Source of the DNA: Chara braunii
Taxonomy: Eukaryota > Streptophyta > Charophyceae > Charales > Characeae
Length of the DNA stretch: 21,226 nt
Assembly (NCBI GenBank): GCA_003427395.1
Contig: BFEA01000079.1
Location: forward strand, 1,965,250-1,986,475
Direction: 5' to 3'
Shown: positions 8,534 to 16,926 of the stretch, piece after piece
Position numbering within the stretch: position 1 is the first letter of the stretch
How the letters are laid out: each line of letters begins with the position of its first letter
Translations under genes and position numbers: made by a program
The notes under the pieces: generated by a model
Told to the model about the DNA's origin: nothing
Databases searched by the model: none
The model's input: the letters and a program-made list of their open reading frames with translations, nothing else

Positions 8534-8751
8534 CTAACTGCAAAGCTTTGCTGCAATGAAAAGCCAGGTCGTTCTTTTGTATATTGGCCTCACTGGCCAA
8601 CAAATTCCTGAGATTTTCTGGTAGGGACCTAAGGTAGCTCATAGAGCACATAGAGGCCGTTGGGTACCATAGGGACCTTAATGAGGCGTTCCACCTTCCC
8701 GGTAACAGTCCGGACATTAATGTACTTGTGAGTCTCCAACAAACAAAGCTC
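8534..8751 (-). repeat. Palindrome arm within minus-strand gag
   Basis: Partner of 8297-8501, separated by a 32-base spacer at 8502-8533. This arm carries the better-preserved gag coding sequence. Together the arms form a large cruciform-capable inverted repeat of about 455 bp. Confidence 0.85.
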
Positions 8752-9048
8752 GTCTGTAGCCTTCTGTGCCTCTGTCCAGTCCAGGAACCGCTTCTCTACA
8801 AGGTGGACAACACTCTCTAAGATCTGGGTCCTAGTCCAGGCCACAAAATCTCTCCCAAATCCTGCCGTCATCACCACTCCGTTCAGCCATGCTGCTGCAG
8901 AGCCTTGCAGGAATGATGCAGCCACAACAACTTTTTTCTCCAGCTGAGTCTCCACCATCCTCACAAACTCTCGGACCATCCTCAACCAGGTATCCAGGAT
9001 TTCACATTTCATTTTCTCGTGAAAACGCTCCGGCTTATCCAACGCAGT
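8534..9048 (-). pseudogene. Gag core (Retrotrans_gag-like) of Ty3/gypsy element
   Basis: Minus strand, within an open frame 8629-9405 whose last 135 codons are gag-like. Landmarks in order: DKPERFHEKMKCEILDTWL, ETQLEKKVVVAASFLQGSA then AAWL, a stretch with VEKRFLDWTEAQKATDEL, then ETHKYINVRTVTGKVERLI. This is the layout of the gypsy gag core (W-L, K-V-x-x-A-x-x-x-L-x-G-x-A-x-x-W). A frameshift near 8635 moves the frame, and the next frame continues with SYLRSLPENLRNLLASEAN and KALQLEAAL until 8534. Beyond that the minus frame reads antisense through the inverted copy. No zinc knuckle follows. Confidence 0.8.
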
Positions 9049-9615
9049 TTCGAGGACTGGGGGATATGACAGCAGTGAAGGGCCTGTGGCAACCAACGCT
9101 GGGCATAGCCCTGTTGAGGCCTGTTTGGGACTGAAGAAGTCTGCACCACGGTGTATGATGCAGCCGTGGGTAGGATTAGGAGCTAGACGCATCCGGTCAG
9201 GAAAGAGACGGCGTTTTCCTATGTACTGCGTTGAATAAGAGTGCACATACCAGGGCTCGAAGAGCAGGAACCAGACCCCGAAGTGGCAACAGCACCTGAA
9301 GCGCAATCTGCGTTCTTGTCCAACCTGACAGTTGGAATCCCATTTTGACAGCCGGTATGACCAAGGCATGCCAAACGAATACCCCGTTGGTCTCTGCTGT
9401 ACCAATGGGACTGCACGGAGATGTCACAATCGTCGCCAGGACTGTTGTCCTTGCTAGAAGTTGGTTCAACTTGGACTTGATATACTCAACTTGTTCTGTT
9501 GGACATAGTACAAGGGATTACAAAGTTTTCTCTTTCTCTGGTGTGCTTGTTGCTGCAGCCCAAGTTCCTAACTTCCCCCGCTGTTTGCACGTGCCTCTTT
9601 TCTACGTTGTGCTTC
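9049..9615 (-). pseudogene. Gag linker region, frameshifted
   Basis: Between the coiled-coil N-terminus and the core, the minus strand carries coherent but frameshifted pieces, including KEARANSGGS and LGLQQQAHQRKRKL, which resemble a Gln/Arg-rich gag linker. The frame beginning at 9405 starts with TTG and is not a real start. Function is inferred from position only. Confidence 0.45.
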
Positions 9616-9888
9616 CTATACCATTCTTGCTTGTCTAAGTTCCTCTTCTAACCACTGTACACGAAGGTCCATTGCAGACTGATCGGAACGGTTGCTTGCA
9701 GATTGACTAGACACGACTGGGCTGGTTACTGATGAAGCAGCGGACTTCGAACTCGGTTTTGCTGAAGATTCAGTCATTCCAGATCTTCCCCTCCGCCCCC
9801 TCACTTGCCTTTCCCCACCATCAGGTAGGTTGGAGAAAACAGATGGGACTTCAGCTGTATAGCTCTGCGATATCCTCCTTCCCTCCAA
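9616..9888 (-). pseudogene. Gag N-terminal region (Ser-rich plus coiled coil)
   Basis: A 90-codon minus-strand frame. A Gly/Arg stretch is followed by MTESSAKPSSKSAASSVT, more Ser-rich sequence (VVSSQSASNRSDQSAM) and a heptad-like helix (LRVQWLEEELRQARMV). A Ser-rich low-complexity N-terminus followed by a coiled coil is common in gypsy gag of green-lineage genomes. The Met in MTESSAK near 9777 is a plausible original start. The frame ends at a stop right after the helix, but the helix continues in other frames toward the gag core. Confidence 0.6.
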
Positions 9889-10797
9889 CTGTTCGGCCCA
9901 TAAAAGCTATATCCTATTCCAACCTTCCACCGTTCAGTAGTTAACTGGGTGTAAATTTGACTGTGAATACCTAGGATGACTCGAACAAGTTTCAACGGTC
10001 CTGCTATACATACATACAAGGCCCTAGCAACAAACATGCTTTTTGACAGCTAAAGACGAACAATCGAAAAGTAATTAGCCTGGTTAGATTGCAGATCAAG
10101 TTTACAGTGTCGGTTAGAACATATGAACCTCACGGTGTCTGTTAGAACATACAATCGGCCAGTCCTACGGTCTAAATCAAAATCAACAGCTAATGCTAGA
10201 AAACAAAAACATGACTGTAGTTAACAGGAAGTTCAAAGGAGAAATTAATTGGCATCTAATTCTGTTTACGGTCACGAAGTTCCATTTCCCACCTCCTTAC
10301 CCGACAACTAAGCGTTTGGTGTGAGACCAATGTGTCTTACAGTCAGTGGCCCGCCCTGGTGCACAAACAGGCAAGCATGGGGGGCTAGAACCCATCAAGA
10401 ATTATTTTCAGTCGCAAACACGAGGACTCAGTCATCACACTTCCTTTTCATACAGCGCGAACTAATGACGACTTTCTTTTCATACAGTGCAAACTAAAGA
10501 TGATATGTCTGCACATGCACGCGTGACTAAATCCCACAACATGTGCTTCTTCCATTCAAGCTCCTTCCGCCACCCTTCTCCCAAGAGATGTGCCAGAATA
10601 AGGCAGCCTGTCAAGGTAGTGCCCGCTCACAACTCACGAAGAGAGGACTCTCAAGTGAAGCAGGATCTGCTGCCCCATTGTGTGCCCGTCAGGTTTGATA
10701 AGCTGCTCCTAAATCCCTTCTTCATTACTACCGATAAATAGGATGGGATTAGAAAGGAATAATCCTCTCCAAAACAGCAGTTTACCTCCCCAATCCT
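9889..10797. other. Non-coding stretch with two short tandem repeats
   Basis: No convincing gene. This may hold the leader and LTR of the minus-strand element, but I found neither a clear LTR pair nor a tRNA-complementary primer site. Two local duplications occur: GTTAGAACAT at 10113 and 10141 (28-bp period), and CTTTTCATACAG repeated at 10444 and 10476 (32-bp period). Confidence 0.5.
10439..10502. repeat. 32-bp tandem duplication
   Basis: Two units contain TTTTCATACAGCGCGAACTAA and, 32 bp later, TTTTCATACAGTGCAAACTAA, with flanking matches. Confidence 0.8.
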
Positions 10798-10956
10798 CGT
10801 ACTACTGAACTAGTACGACAATCCGGGCATTACCATCACTACTTTGACCCTTTCTAACGTCCAGGAGAACAACACTTTAGCCTCCATGACGTACTACTGA
10901 ACTAGTACGATGATCCAGGTTACCGTACGGGCTAACAATACTTCAGCCTCCATGAC
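10798..10956. repeat. Repeated hairpin word in a degenerate duplication
   Basis: CGTACTACTGAACTAGTACG occurs at 10798 and 10890. Each copy is itself a 7-bp inverted repeat (CGTACTA / TAGTACG) around CTGAAC. A second word, AGCCTCCATGAC, occurs at 10879 and 10945. The spacing differs (92 and 66 bp), so this is a rearranged rather than a clean tandem duplication. Confidence 0.75.
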
Positions 10957-11213
10957 TTCGAGATCCAATCTTCCTGCTCTTTCTTTCTACCTCCTTGTCG
11001 GCGGGACTCGCGTGTGCGCTCAATCCTGCCTGCAGTAGTTGTCGCAGTCTCTGCTATGGCCACAGTATCGTTCTCACTCTTTCTCTTGGGGGTCTCTTTA
11101 TCCTGCGTCCCACGGCTAAATGAACTACCATTCAAGATTGAGCCAGCAGTTCGCAGAAGAGGAAATAGCAGGACCAGCAGTGGAGCTGCTGTGCTCTTCT
11201 GTGTGACAAACAC
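10932..11213 (-). other. Unassigned hydrophilic minus-strand ORF
   Basis: The downstream half is rich in Lys, Arg, Glu and Thr (KETPKRKSENDTVA, then RIERTRESRRQGGRKKEQED) and ends at TAG. It could be the last exon of the candidate gene upstream on the same strand, with KRK/RRQGGRKK as possible nuclear-localisation residues. Nothing confirms that; a chance open frame is just as possible. No domain recognised. Confidence 0.2.
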
Positions 11214-11388
11214 TGCATTCTTCGCGCTACTTTGTTTCTAACTCATTGCTGTCTTCCACTTTTCCCCCTATGCATCCCTGCCGTGCGACTCCACTCTGTG
11301 CTCCAGTGCAAGGATAACTTAATGTTGCCTACTGCTGGTGAGTAGTACGAGATGATTAGGACAATCGAACGAGCAGCACTATAACTAC

Positions 11389-11470
11389 CTTACACTTCTG
11401 ATCAGTTCCATAAAAGACAGTGAAGAACTGCACAGCCTGGATATCGTTCTGATTAGTCTTTGGATTGACC
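11389..11470 (-). CDS. Candidate exon D of a possible host gene
   Basis: Minus strand. The intron end is strong (TTTTCTGTTCGTCCCAG) and the donor is AAG followed by GTAGTT. One frame is open for all 82 bases and gives VNPKTNQNDIQAVQFFTVFY and then GTDQKCK. This phase fits directly after exon B (13514), but not after exon C with the donor I chose, so either C and D are alternatives or an exon is missing between them. An acceptor farther in (AAAG or CCAG) would restore phase with C. No family recognised. Confidence 0.35.
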
Positions 11471-11669
11471 CTGGGACGAACAGAAAACGTCAGTCCTATC
11501 CTAACAACTAGTCAAAATAAGGCCGCAATTACTGAAAATAGACAATACGGCGAGCAAAAATTGACACATTATACAAGCAATCATACATTTTGAACCTACC
11601 CCCTTAGGTAAGGCTATCGCTGGAACCAAGAGCGTGACTTACAAGGAAAGGACCTACCCCAATACAAAC

Positions 11670-11826
11670 CAGTAGGCGGCCAGCCCGATCAAGATCAATC
11701 TGAAGTTGGAAATAAGCTGGCTTTCCCTTAGACCACCAGCGCATGCCATACATCTGCCGGGAATCCATTTCAGAGGCTGAAATGCGACGGCCGCCGCTGA
11801 TGTATTTTATCGACGGGGCGCCACCT
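11670..11826 (-). CDS. Candidate exon C of a possible host gene
   Basis: Minus strand, inside an 83-codon open frame (11604-11855) starting with ATG. It contains GRRISASEMDSRQMYGMRWW and KGKPAYFQLQIDLDRAGRLL. Possible acceptors are CTAG before TACATGG or GTCAG at 11827; donors are CTG followed by GTTTGT (11669), or a GTAAGT a little downstream. With acceptor 11827 the phase follows exon B. The W-W, then FQLQIDLD strand pattern faintly recalls galactose-binding (F5/8 type C-like) folds, but this is too weak to name. It could also start its own gene at the ATG at 11855. Confidence 0.35.
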
Positions 11827-12449
11827 CTGACTTTTTCGGAGTAGGCTGGGGCCATGTACTAGCAGTTTAATGCACATCACAAAATACTCAGAGACGCAAC
11901 AGCTCCACTTCCCACAGAATTCTTTTACTTCGCTCTTCAAAGTACTTCCCTCGGGAATAGTCTAACGTCGCAACAGGACAACGGGCCACCAAACTGGAAG
12001 TCTTTATAATTCTTGCTGAGGCTTCGTGTGATCAGCTCATGCATGAATGAACTGTGTCCACATCTCGAGCTGTACATCATCCCTGGGCACTTCCCATACA
12101 CCACCCTTCACCTACGTGATGCGCCAAAAAAAAGGTACTCTCAAGGAAGCGCGGATTCACACCTCACAATGAGACAACACTAGAGTACAACGGCCTTCCT
12201 CACAATAAGAAGAGTATGGACGGTAGATGAGGTTATAGATACTTTCTTGATGTTGCCATAACCACAGGTTACCCCACCAGCTGTTGATGATTCATTCATG
12301 TGATGACCAGTCCAGGCAACCGAACCACCGATGAGATAATGCCACCAACCACAAGCGCCACCACATTGCCAGATATTCTAGGTAACTTCCGCTCATCCAC
12401 TCTCTACCCAATGGATGAGTGTCCCAGCCTGCCAAAAAATTAACATACT

Positions 12450-12672
12450 GGCTGTAGACACTAGCTGACACCACAAGAGTGTCAAAGAACCCATTCTTAT
12501 ACCGAAATGCAAAGAACCAGGCATATGAGAGCACAACAATTTTGAGATGGCTGTAGACACCCACTGACACCACGAAACCCAACTCCCCATCTATAATGGT
12601 GAGTGTCAAAGAACCCACGCCCATACCAAAATGCAAAGAACCATGATATGAGAGCACACAATTTCTGAGATG
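12450..12672. repeat. Two-copy tandem duplication, 99-124 bp period
   Basis: GGCTGTAGACAC recurs at 12450 and 12549, and GTGTCAAAGAACCCA recurs at 12479 and 12603. The second unit carries about 25 extra bases (around CCCAACTCCCCATC). Both units continue with ATGCAAAGAACCA and ATATGAGAGCACA. Confidence 0.85.
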
Positions 12673-12792
12673 CGATCAGATCAATCCAAGAACACGAGCA
12701 CTGATAATGAAAGCCCCCTTCGCTCTTCTGAACAATTAACACAACAACATAGCGGCCCTAGATAAGGTGTTTCCGCCTGCACTGCTGTCTAG

Positions 12793-12914
12793 CTCAGAAA
12801 GCCAAAAAATCTACACACACTAGCCTACTACCTCTCACTCTCTCTCCACTCTCCTCAGAAAGCCAAAAAATCTACACACACTAGCCAACTACCTCTCACT
12901 CTCTCCCCACTCTC
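12793..12914. repeat. 61-bp tandem duplication, nearly identical
   Basis: CTCAGAAAGCC starts both units (12793 and 12854). They differ at only a few positions (GCCTACTAC against GCCAACTAC, and one CT/CC change near the end). High identity indicates a young duplication compared with its decayed surroundings. Confidence 0.92.
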
Positions 12915-13513
12915 CTCCCACCATATCTTGCTGAGGAGTCCAATCACAAAGGTACTCCCTGGCCATGCACCCGGTATCTGTCTGTCCCCACTGCTGCCCT
13001 CCTCCCCTGACCTTCCCTGACCACTAACCACCACCTACCCTGCACATCGCCACACAAACCCAGCTATGGGAGCACACATGTGAGCGGCTACCGCTATACA
13101 CCTCTTCCCTTTTCAGGCGCTCTGTCAATGCCGCTGCCCAACGTGTTTGTTGCCTCAGTCTGCCTGCCAGTCCCCACTGACCTGGATCCTGGCCCAGGTA
13201 CCTGCCCGGTCTAGGTCCTGACTGGAGGCCTAGCGGGTAGTTACCTCGGTGGTCTGCATAGGGGGCTAGTTTATGTCAGGCCACAGCCTTGTCTTAAGGC
13301 CAGCCTGGATTCGCCTGGCGGTCTTCGTTTACGTTTGCTCGAGTCCTAAAGGACTTGCACATGCCCGTTTTGACCTGGGGAGGGCAGCCTCTGGATGAGT
13401 CAGCCAATCTGGACAGGTGAGGTGCCACAATTTTTTTCTTTTCTTTTTTTGGAAAAAAATTATGATTGCATTTACAAAAGTAACAAAACCGACACCGGAG
13501 CGCAGCAACTAAC

Positions 13514-13572
13514 CTTGTTCCCAACATTAGTTTATTGTTCTTGCCAACTTCTTGGAGCTCCCTAGCCGTTAT
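13514..13572 (-). CDS. Candidate exon B of a possible host gene
   Basis: Minus strand. The acceptor is CTCACGTACAG; the donor is ACAAG followed by GTTAGT, close to plant consensus. The 59 bases translate as ITARELQEVGKNNKLMLGT plus two bases of the next codon. The phase joins exactly to exon A, across a 121-base intron that begins GTAGGA. Unusually for this window, codons and splice sites all agree. No family recognised. Confidence 0.4.
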
Positions 13573-13693
13573 CTGTACGTGAGCGCTCATTTTCACTCCA
13601 TTGTGAGTGGTGAAATGCTGTCCAACTGATTGCTGGATTGCACCCTTGAAAGTTGAAAGTTGAAACCCACATCATCTTCCTTCCATCTCCTAC

Positions 13694-13771
13694 TTTCTTC
13701 TCCAGCGGCATGTTTTGATGGAACCTTTCTTCTTCATCACCATCTTCTTCCTCCTCCCTAGACACAACCCA
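13694..13771 (-). CDS. Candidate exon A of a possible host gene
   Basis: Minus strand. The frame reads WVVSREEEEDGDEEERFHQN and then MPLEKK, stopping at a GTAGGA donor. A CAG acceptor lies just before the first Trp codon at 13771. The peptide is highly acidic and then mildly basic. There is no ATG at the start of the open frame, so this is an internal exon or the first exon lies farther upstream, above 13780. It is the most gene-like non-transposon sequence in the window together with exon B. Confidence 0.38.
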
Positions 13772-13794
13772 CTGTGACGTATCACCTCAACTTC

Positions 13795-14005
13795 ACCACA
13801 CCATCATTGGCATTTCATTCCGCACCACATCACCATTGGCATGCCAACAGTCCCATGCCACATCAAGAGTGCCACATTTACTGTCTAGTGCCATGTCATC
13901 AGTCTGGTACCACATTTTCACTCACTACATCAGCAATCCAATACCCCATCACCACTCCGCTGCCACAACAGAAGTGCCACATCAACAAGGCCATCTGCTG
14001 CCATT
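13795..14005. repeat. Degenerate minisatellite around GCCACATCA
   Basis: Short words (CACCACATCACCATTGGCAT, TGCCACATCA, GTACCACATT, GTGCCACATCAACA) recur at roughly 20-base spacing. It makes His/Pro/Ser-rich frames that are not genes. Confidence 0.6.
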
Positions 14006-14040
14006 GACAGGCAGTTCCTATGCAGAATGCTCCGGCCTCA

Positions 14041-14640
14041 TGGCTGGCAGCAAGAAGGAGAAGGATTTGAGCAACCTGCCGGAAGCTAAGGGTACGTCTC
14101 TGGCTCTTGAACAAAAACAGGGTGCGTCTTCTCAAGACCATCAGCTGATATGGCTCCTCAGCTTGCGCAGATGCAACTAAAAATGCCCGACGTAGCTGAG
14201 AGCAAGAAAGCATCAAAAGAAGGAATATGAACGCATAAGCAATGAGGAAGCTGCTGCAAAGCCGAGGGCCAATGAGATTTGGTAGCTGCTATGGGAAGAA
14301 CACCAGAAGGAACAGAGGTCAGAGTGGAAGCTTCTTTTTTGGCAGCAGCAGGGCGTGCTCGTGCAGTTCTACCAAAGGTGACGATGGAAGCAGAGAGGCA
14401 CTCCGTTGTGGGCGCTCAGCTGTGTTCTATTGTAGGTATCATGTTTGCAGCAGATTCAGACCTGCGGGCTGTGGCAAGTGGCCATTCACGACCGAAGCCT
14501 ACTATTGGGTCGGTTTGAAGGCAGCCATGCCGAGCTCACTCGGGCTGCCAACGATCTGTGCCGTTGAGTGCAAGACATCGAGTTCAAGCCACTGTCCATA
14601 GCCAGCTCTTCATCATCTCAAGTGGCTGATCGACATCACG
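14041..14640 (+). pseudogene. Gag N-terminal coiled-coil region, frameshifted
   Basis: Starts at ATG 14041 with MAGSKKEKDLSNLPEAKG. After frame changes it continues with MAPQLAQMQLKMPDVAESK, then KEYERISNEEAAAKPRAN and LLWEEHQKEQRSEWKLL. These helix-rich, charged pieces look like the gag coiled coil. Several stops break it. The stretch from 14400 to 14640 is less coherent. Confidence 0.5.
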
Positions 14641-15210
14641 GCCATAGAAAGTCAGTTGGATAAATCTTACCAAAGGGTTGACCGCAGTCCAGCCAGGACT
14701 TACTCAGCATTGATCGACAAACAGTCTGCACATATCTGCACATCTTGGGATCATTTCAGACAGACCTCACGTAGCTGCAGCAGACTGCTGCTGTGGCAGC
14801 AGCAGTCCTGCTCATCCAGTTACAGTACCTATAAGCTTCCCAGCAGGACAATATCACAGAGCAATCTGGTTCGGCCGTGGCATATTCAGCTTGGCCTTGG
14901 TTTTGCACAAAGTCCCGGAGGAGTACCGTGTTGCATTCCTGTACCTCAAGTTAGCTGGCGCTTGTCAGGCTTGGTTCCATAACCTCACTTGGCAGCACAA
15001 TGTCGATTTGCCTACCTGCATAATGAAGTCATGTGGGGCGATCTGCCAGCAATCTTGAAGGTTGAGGACCCAAAAAGGTTTCAGCGAGAAAGATCTTCAT
15101 AATCGAACAAGCTAATCAGCCTTCACGCCACTGGATCATAGAACTTCATCAATTGGCTGGTACTCCTGAACTGGAGCTCCTCGAGATTGGCTCTTGACTT
15201 CTCTCTGAGT
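14641..15210 (+). pseudogene. Gag core (Retrotrans_gag-like)
   Basis: Landmarks in order: FPAGQYHRAIWFGRGIFSLA, HKVPEEYRVAFLYLKLAGAC, QAWFHNLTWQHNVDLP, then after a frameshift HNEVMWGDLPAILKVEDPKR, and after another shift IFIIEQANQPSRHWIIELHQ and LAGTPELELLEIGS. The G-x-A-x-x-W box (here GACQAW) and the later helices are the gypsy gag capsid pattern. At least two frameshifts; no zinc knuckle is visible before the RNase H part starts. Confidence 0.75.
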
Positions 15211-15254
15211 CTGGCAAGGATGCACACAAAGGTTCTTAGGCTATCAAGGCAACA

Positions 15255-15600
15255 TTGCTGGCAGCAACCGTCATCACCGATGTCACCCTGGACCCCACCC
15301 TTCCAACCGATGTCACCATGTACACATCTGGCTATGGGACGCGGGTGGTGCTCGAGCAGCATGACAACAAGGCTTTCCACCCCATCAAGTTTCTCATGAG
15401 GAAAGCACTGCCCCTCGCTCTGATCAATAACCCGAGGAAGTAGTTTTGCCTTCGTAACTGTGATTGAAGAGTTCGCAACTCTCCCTCTTCGGGTGCCACA
15501 AATTTCAGCACACTGGTCCCCTTATACAACACAAGATACACAACAATACTTTGTATGGCCTTGGACATCAGCAAACCCATGCAATGTTGGATAGATTTGC
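15255..15600 (+). pseudogene. RNase H domain fragment of gypsy pol
   Basis: The first frame gives VTMYTSGYGTRVVLEQHDNK and then AFHPIKFLMRKALP, matching the start of the gypsy RNase H (T-D-A-S-x-x-G-x-G-A-V-L-x-Q). The catalytic Asp position reads MYTS instead of TDAS, so it is lost. After a frameshift FAFVTVIEEFATLPL continues the domain, followed by a piece with YTTQDT. A 158-codon minus-strand frame overlaps here and is largely its antisense. Confidence 0.65.
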
Positions 15601-15886
15601 CAATATATGGTCGAGGCGACGAGGAGACTAAATCTTTGAGCTGCAGTCTATCAAACTTTTGCACTTCAGAAGGATCAGCAGCCCCATTTATGGGGATACC
15701 ATATTGGTTTTCATGACATCTGCACACAATGTTCGCCACCCACGCCTCCAGTGTTGTGTTTTCGGCGAACTTTTCGCATCCAAGATGAGTTTCTTCTTCT
15801 TCGCTCATCGAGCAGGAATTGTGGTCTATTCCTGGTGATTGAGCCTTCCTACTAGGCTATTCGAGGAGTACCGCGGCGTAAACCTC

Positions 15887-16330
15887 GCAGGTAATCTCCA
15901 CATTCACCCCAGCATGGCTCACCTTCCATAACACTTTTTCTGTCCGGCCTTAGTGACTGACGTGATGGAGCATTGTTACTACGGTCCGTATAGCGAGTTG
16001 TGGCCTCTTCCGATTCCGCCTGGGCATCACCGGGCCATTTCTCGTAACCGGATGGTTCACCACAGCATCTTCACTGCTGTCAACTGTCTGAACAAGTATT
16101 CACGCTTCTTGCCTTACAAGTTGCAAGTACCACTTCAATGCCGAGGAGTTGGTAAGACTTCATGATCAAGGCTTATCTCCCTGAAGGGATCCCAAGAACA
16201 CTGTCTGCAACCACGTCACATTATGTCCAGCTTTCAGACAACCCTTGTGTAGTGTGGTGCTTCCGTTCGTAAGCTGAGTATGACCCATTTGAACCAACAT
16301 CCTCAAACTACCGACAAGATGGAGAGGGCT
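15887..16330 (+). pseudogene. Integrase zinc region and catalytic core (gypsy pol)
   Basis: One frame from 15887 to 16165 with a single TAA at 15929. GNLHIHPSMAHLP and then CPALVTDVMEHC follow the HHCC region of gypsy integrase. WPLPIPPGHHRAISRNRM leads into the core: the expected M-D-F carrying the first catalytic Asp is R-N-R here, so it is lost. CLNKYSRFLPYK corresponds to the D-R-L-S-K-x-x-H-F-I-P strand. After frameshifts come GIPRTLSAT and later NQHPQTTDKMERAL, where P-Q-T and the Glu of the usual Q-T-E-R remain. Confidence 0.75.
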
Positions 16331-16926
16331 CTCACCAGACACTCAGGTTATCCTTCGAACTGTCAACCACCTTGGCCAGAGGGATTGGGAGCAATGACTC
16401 AATAACACCATATCCCCGCATGATCTGCATATTGCCATTAGAGCCTGAGTGTGATGTTCCCAGCCCACTGATTCCCTCATTCCACGTCAAGGTGAGGCAG
16501 ATTTGCTCAGATTTCTGAACCTGATTCCAAAAGCCTAAGATAAGGTGATGAGGGCCCAGCTTCACATGGAACAGCAGGCAAATCGCCATCGGTTACCTTG
16601 TTCGTTCTCTGAGGGTGTCCTCCTTTGCATATCAGCCGAGGACTTCGGTTAGAAGCAAACTATAACTTGCGAACTCCCCAAACGGCTCCGCCCATGGAGG
16701 ATCTTGTTTCCCAAGGATAGCAAAAGCCCTTCATTTGTGCTGGAGGTTCCGCATTGCATGCACATTCATCCGGTCTTCCATGCGTCAAAGCTTTTACTGT
16801 TGCATCGATGCCAAGAGCGATTCTTTTATAGACCAGCGTTTCCCAGGAGCCTCCTCTGTAGACAGTTTTAAGTAGGTGGTAGAGCAAGCCTACAAGGTTC
16901 ACATCCCATATTGTGACCTCAGGCAA
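16331..16926 (+). pseudogene. Integrase C-terminal part of gypsy pol
   Basis: Frameshifted pieces in the usual order. RHSGYPSNCQPPWPEGLG follows the catalytic core; DKVMRAQLHMEQQANRHRL with SEGVLLCISAEDF matches the linker helix A-x-x-x-M-x-x-x-A-x-x-x-R-R and the F-x-x-G-D-x-V strand; VPHCMHIHPVFHASKLL matches the strongly conserved H-P-V-F-H-V-S-x-L-K motif of gypsy integrase C-termini. No chromodomain could be recognised after it. Confidence 0.72.

Larger units (their letters stand above)
7855..9888 (-). mobile_element. Ty3/gypsy LTR retrotransposon fossil, protease-RT-RNase H deleted
   Basis: On the minus strand the order is gag N-terminus, gag core, an inverted copy of part of gag, then an integrase core. 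Integrase downstream of gag in a single-orientation pol is typical of LTR elements, and the integrase sequence is clearly of the retroviral DDE type. Protease, RT and RNase H are absent between gag and integrase, so this copy arose through deletion plus an inverted duplication. I could not identify paired LTRs, primer-binding site or target duplications in the flanks. Confidence 0.75.
11827..13513 (-). other. Putative long intron with tandem repeats
   Basis: About 1.7 kb between candidate exons B and C. It starts with GTTAGT on the minus strand. It holds the tandem duplications at 12450 and 12793, a CT-rich stretch (about 12830-13040) and a T-rich/A-rich foldback at 13428-13462. Minus-strand frames at 12292-12742 are reverse readings of the duplicated units and are not credible proteins. 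Confidence 0.3.
14041..16926 (+). mobile_element. Ty3/gypsy fossil: gag, RNase H, integrase; protease and RT missing
   Basis: On the plus strand the parts come in the order gag coiled coil, gag core, RNase H, integrase zinc region, integrase core and integrase C-terminal region, as in a gypsy-type pol with integrase last. The gag core runs almost directly into RNase H, so protease and RT have been deleted. Every domain is frameshifted. Its gag is clearly different in sequence from that of the minus-strand element at 8534-9888. I could not recognise LTRs with confidence. Confidence 0.75.

Noticed and set aside
10340-10410. Possible tRNA-like or primer-site sequence (GGTTCTAGCCCCC on the minus strand)
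   Set aside because: No cloverleaf could be drawn, and no LTR end lies next to it.
11014-11241. Plus-strand ORF with a hydrophobic N-terminus resembling a signal anchor
   Set aside because: Overlaps a minus-strand hydrophilic frame; neither has support, and the hydrophobic look comes from complementing a purine-rich stretch.
12292-12742. Minus-strand ORFs rich in aromatic residues
   Set aside because: They read through a two-copy tandem duplication and show the same segment twice in different frames, as expected of non-coding repeats.
15332-15808. 158-codon minus-strand ORF with an ATG start
   Set aside because: At least its last third is the antisense of the plus-strand RNase H, and the rest lies between RNase H and integrase of the same element. 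I recognise no domain. I cannot exclude that its first 110 codons are real.
16660-16926. 88-codon minus-strand ORF
   Set aside because: Antisense to the integrase C-terminal part with the HPVFH motif.
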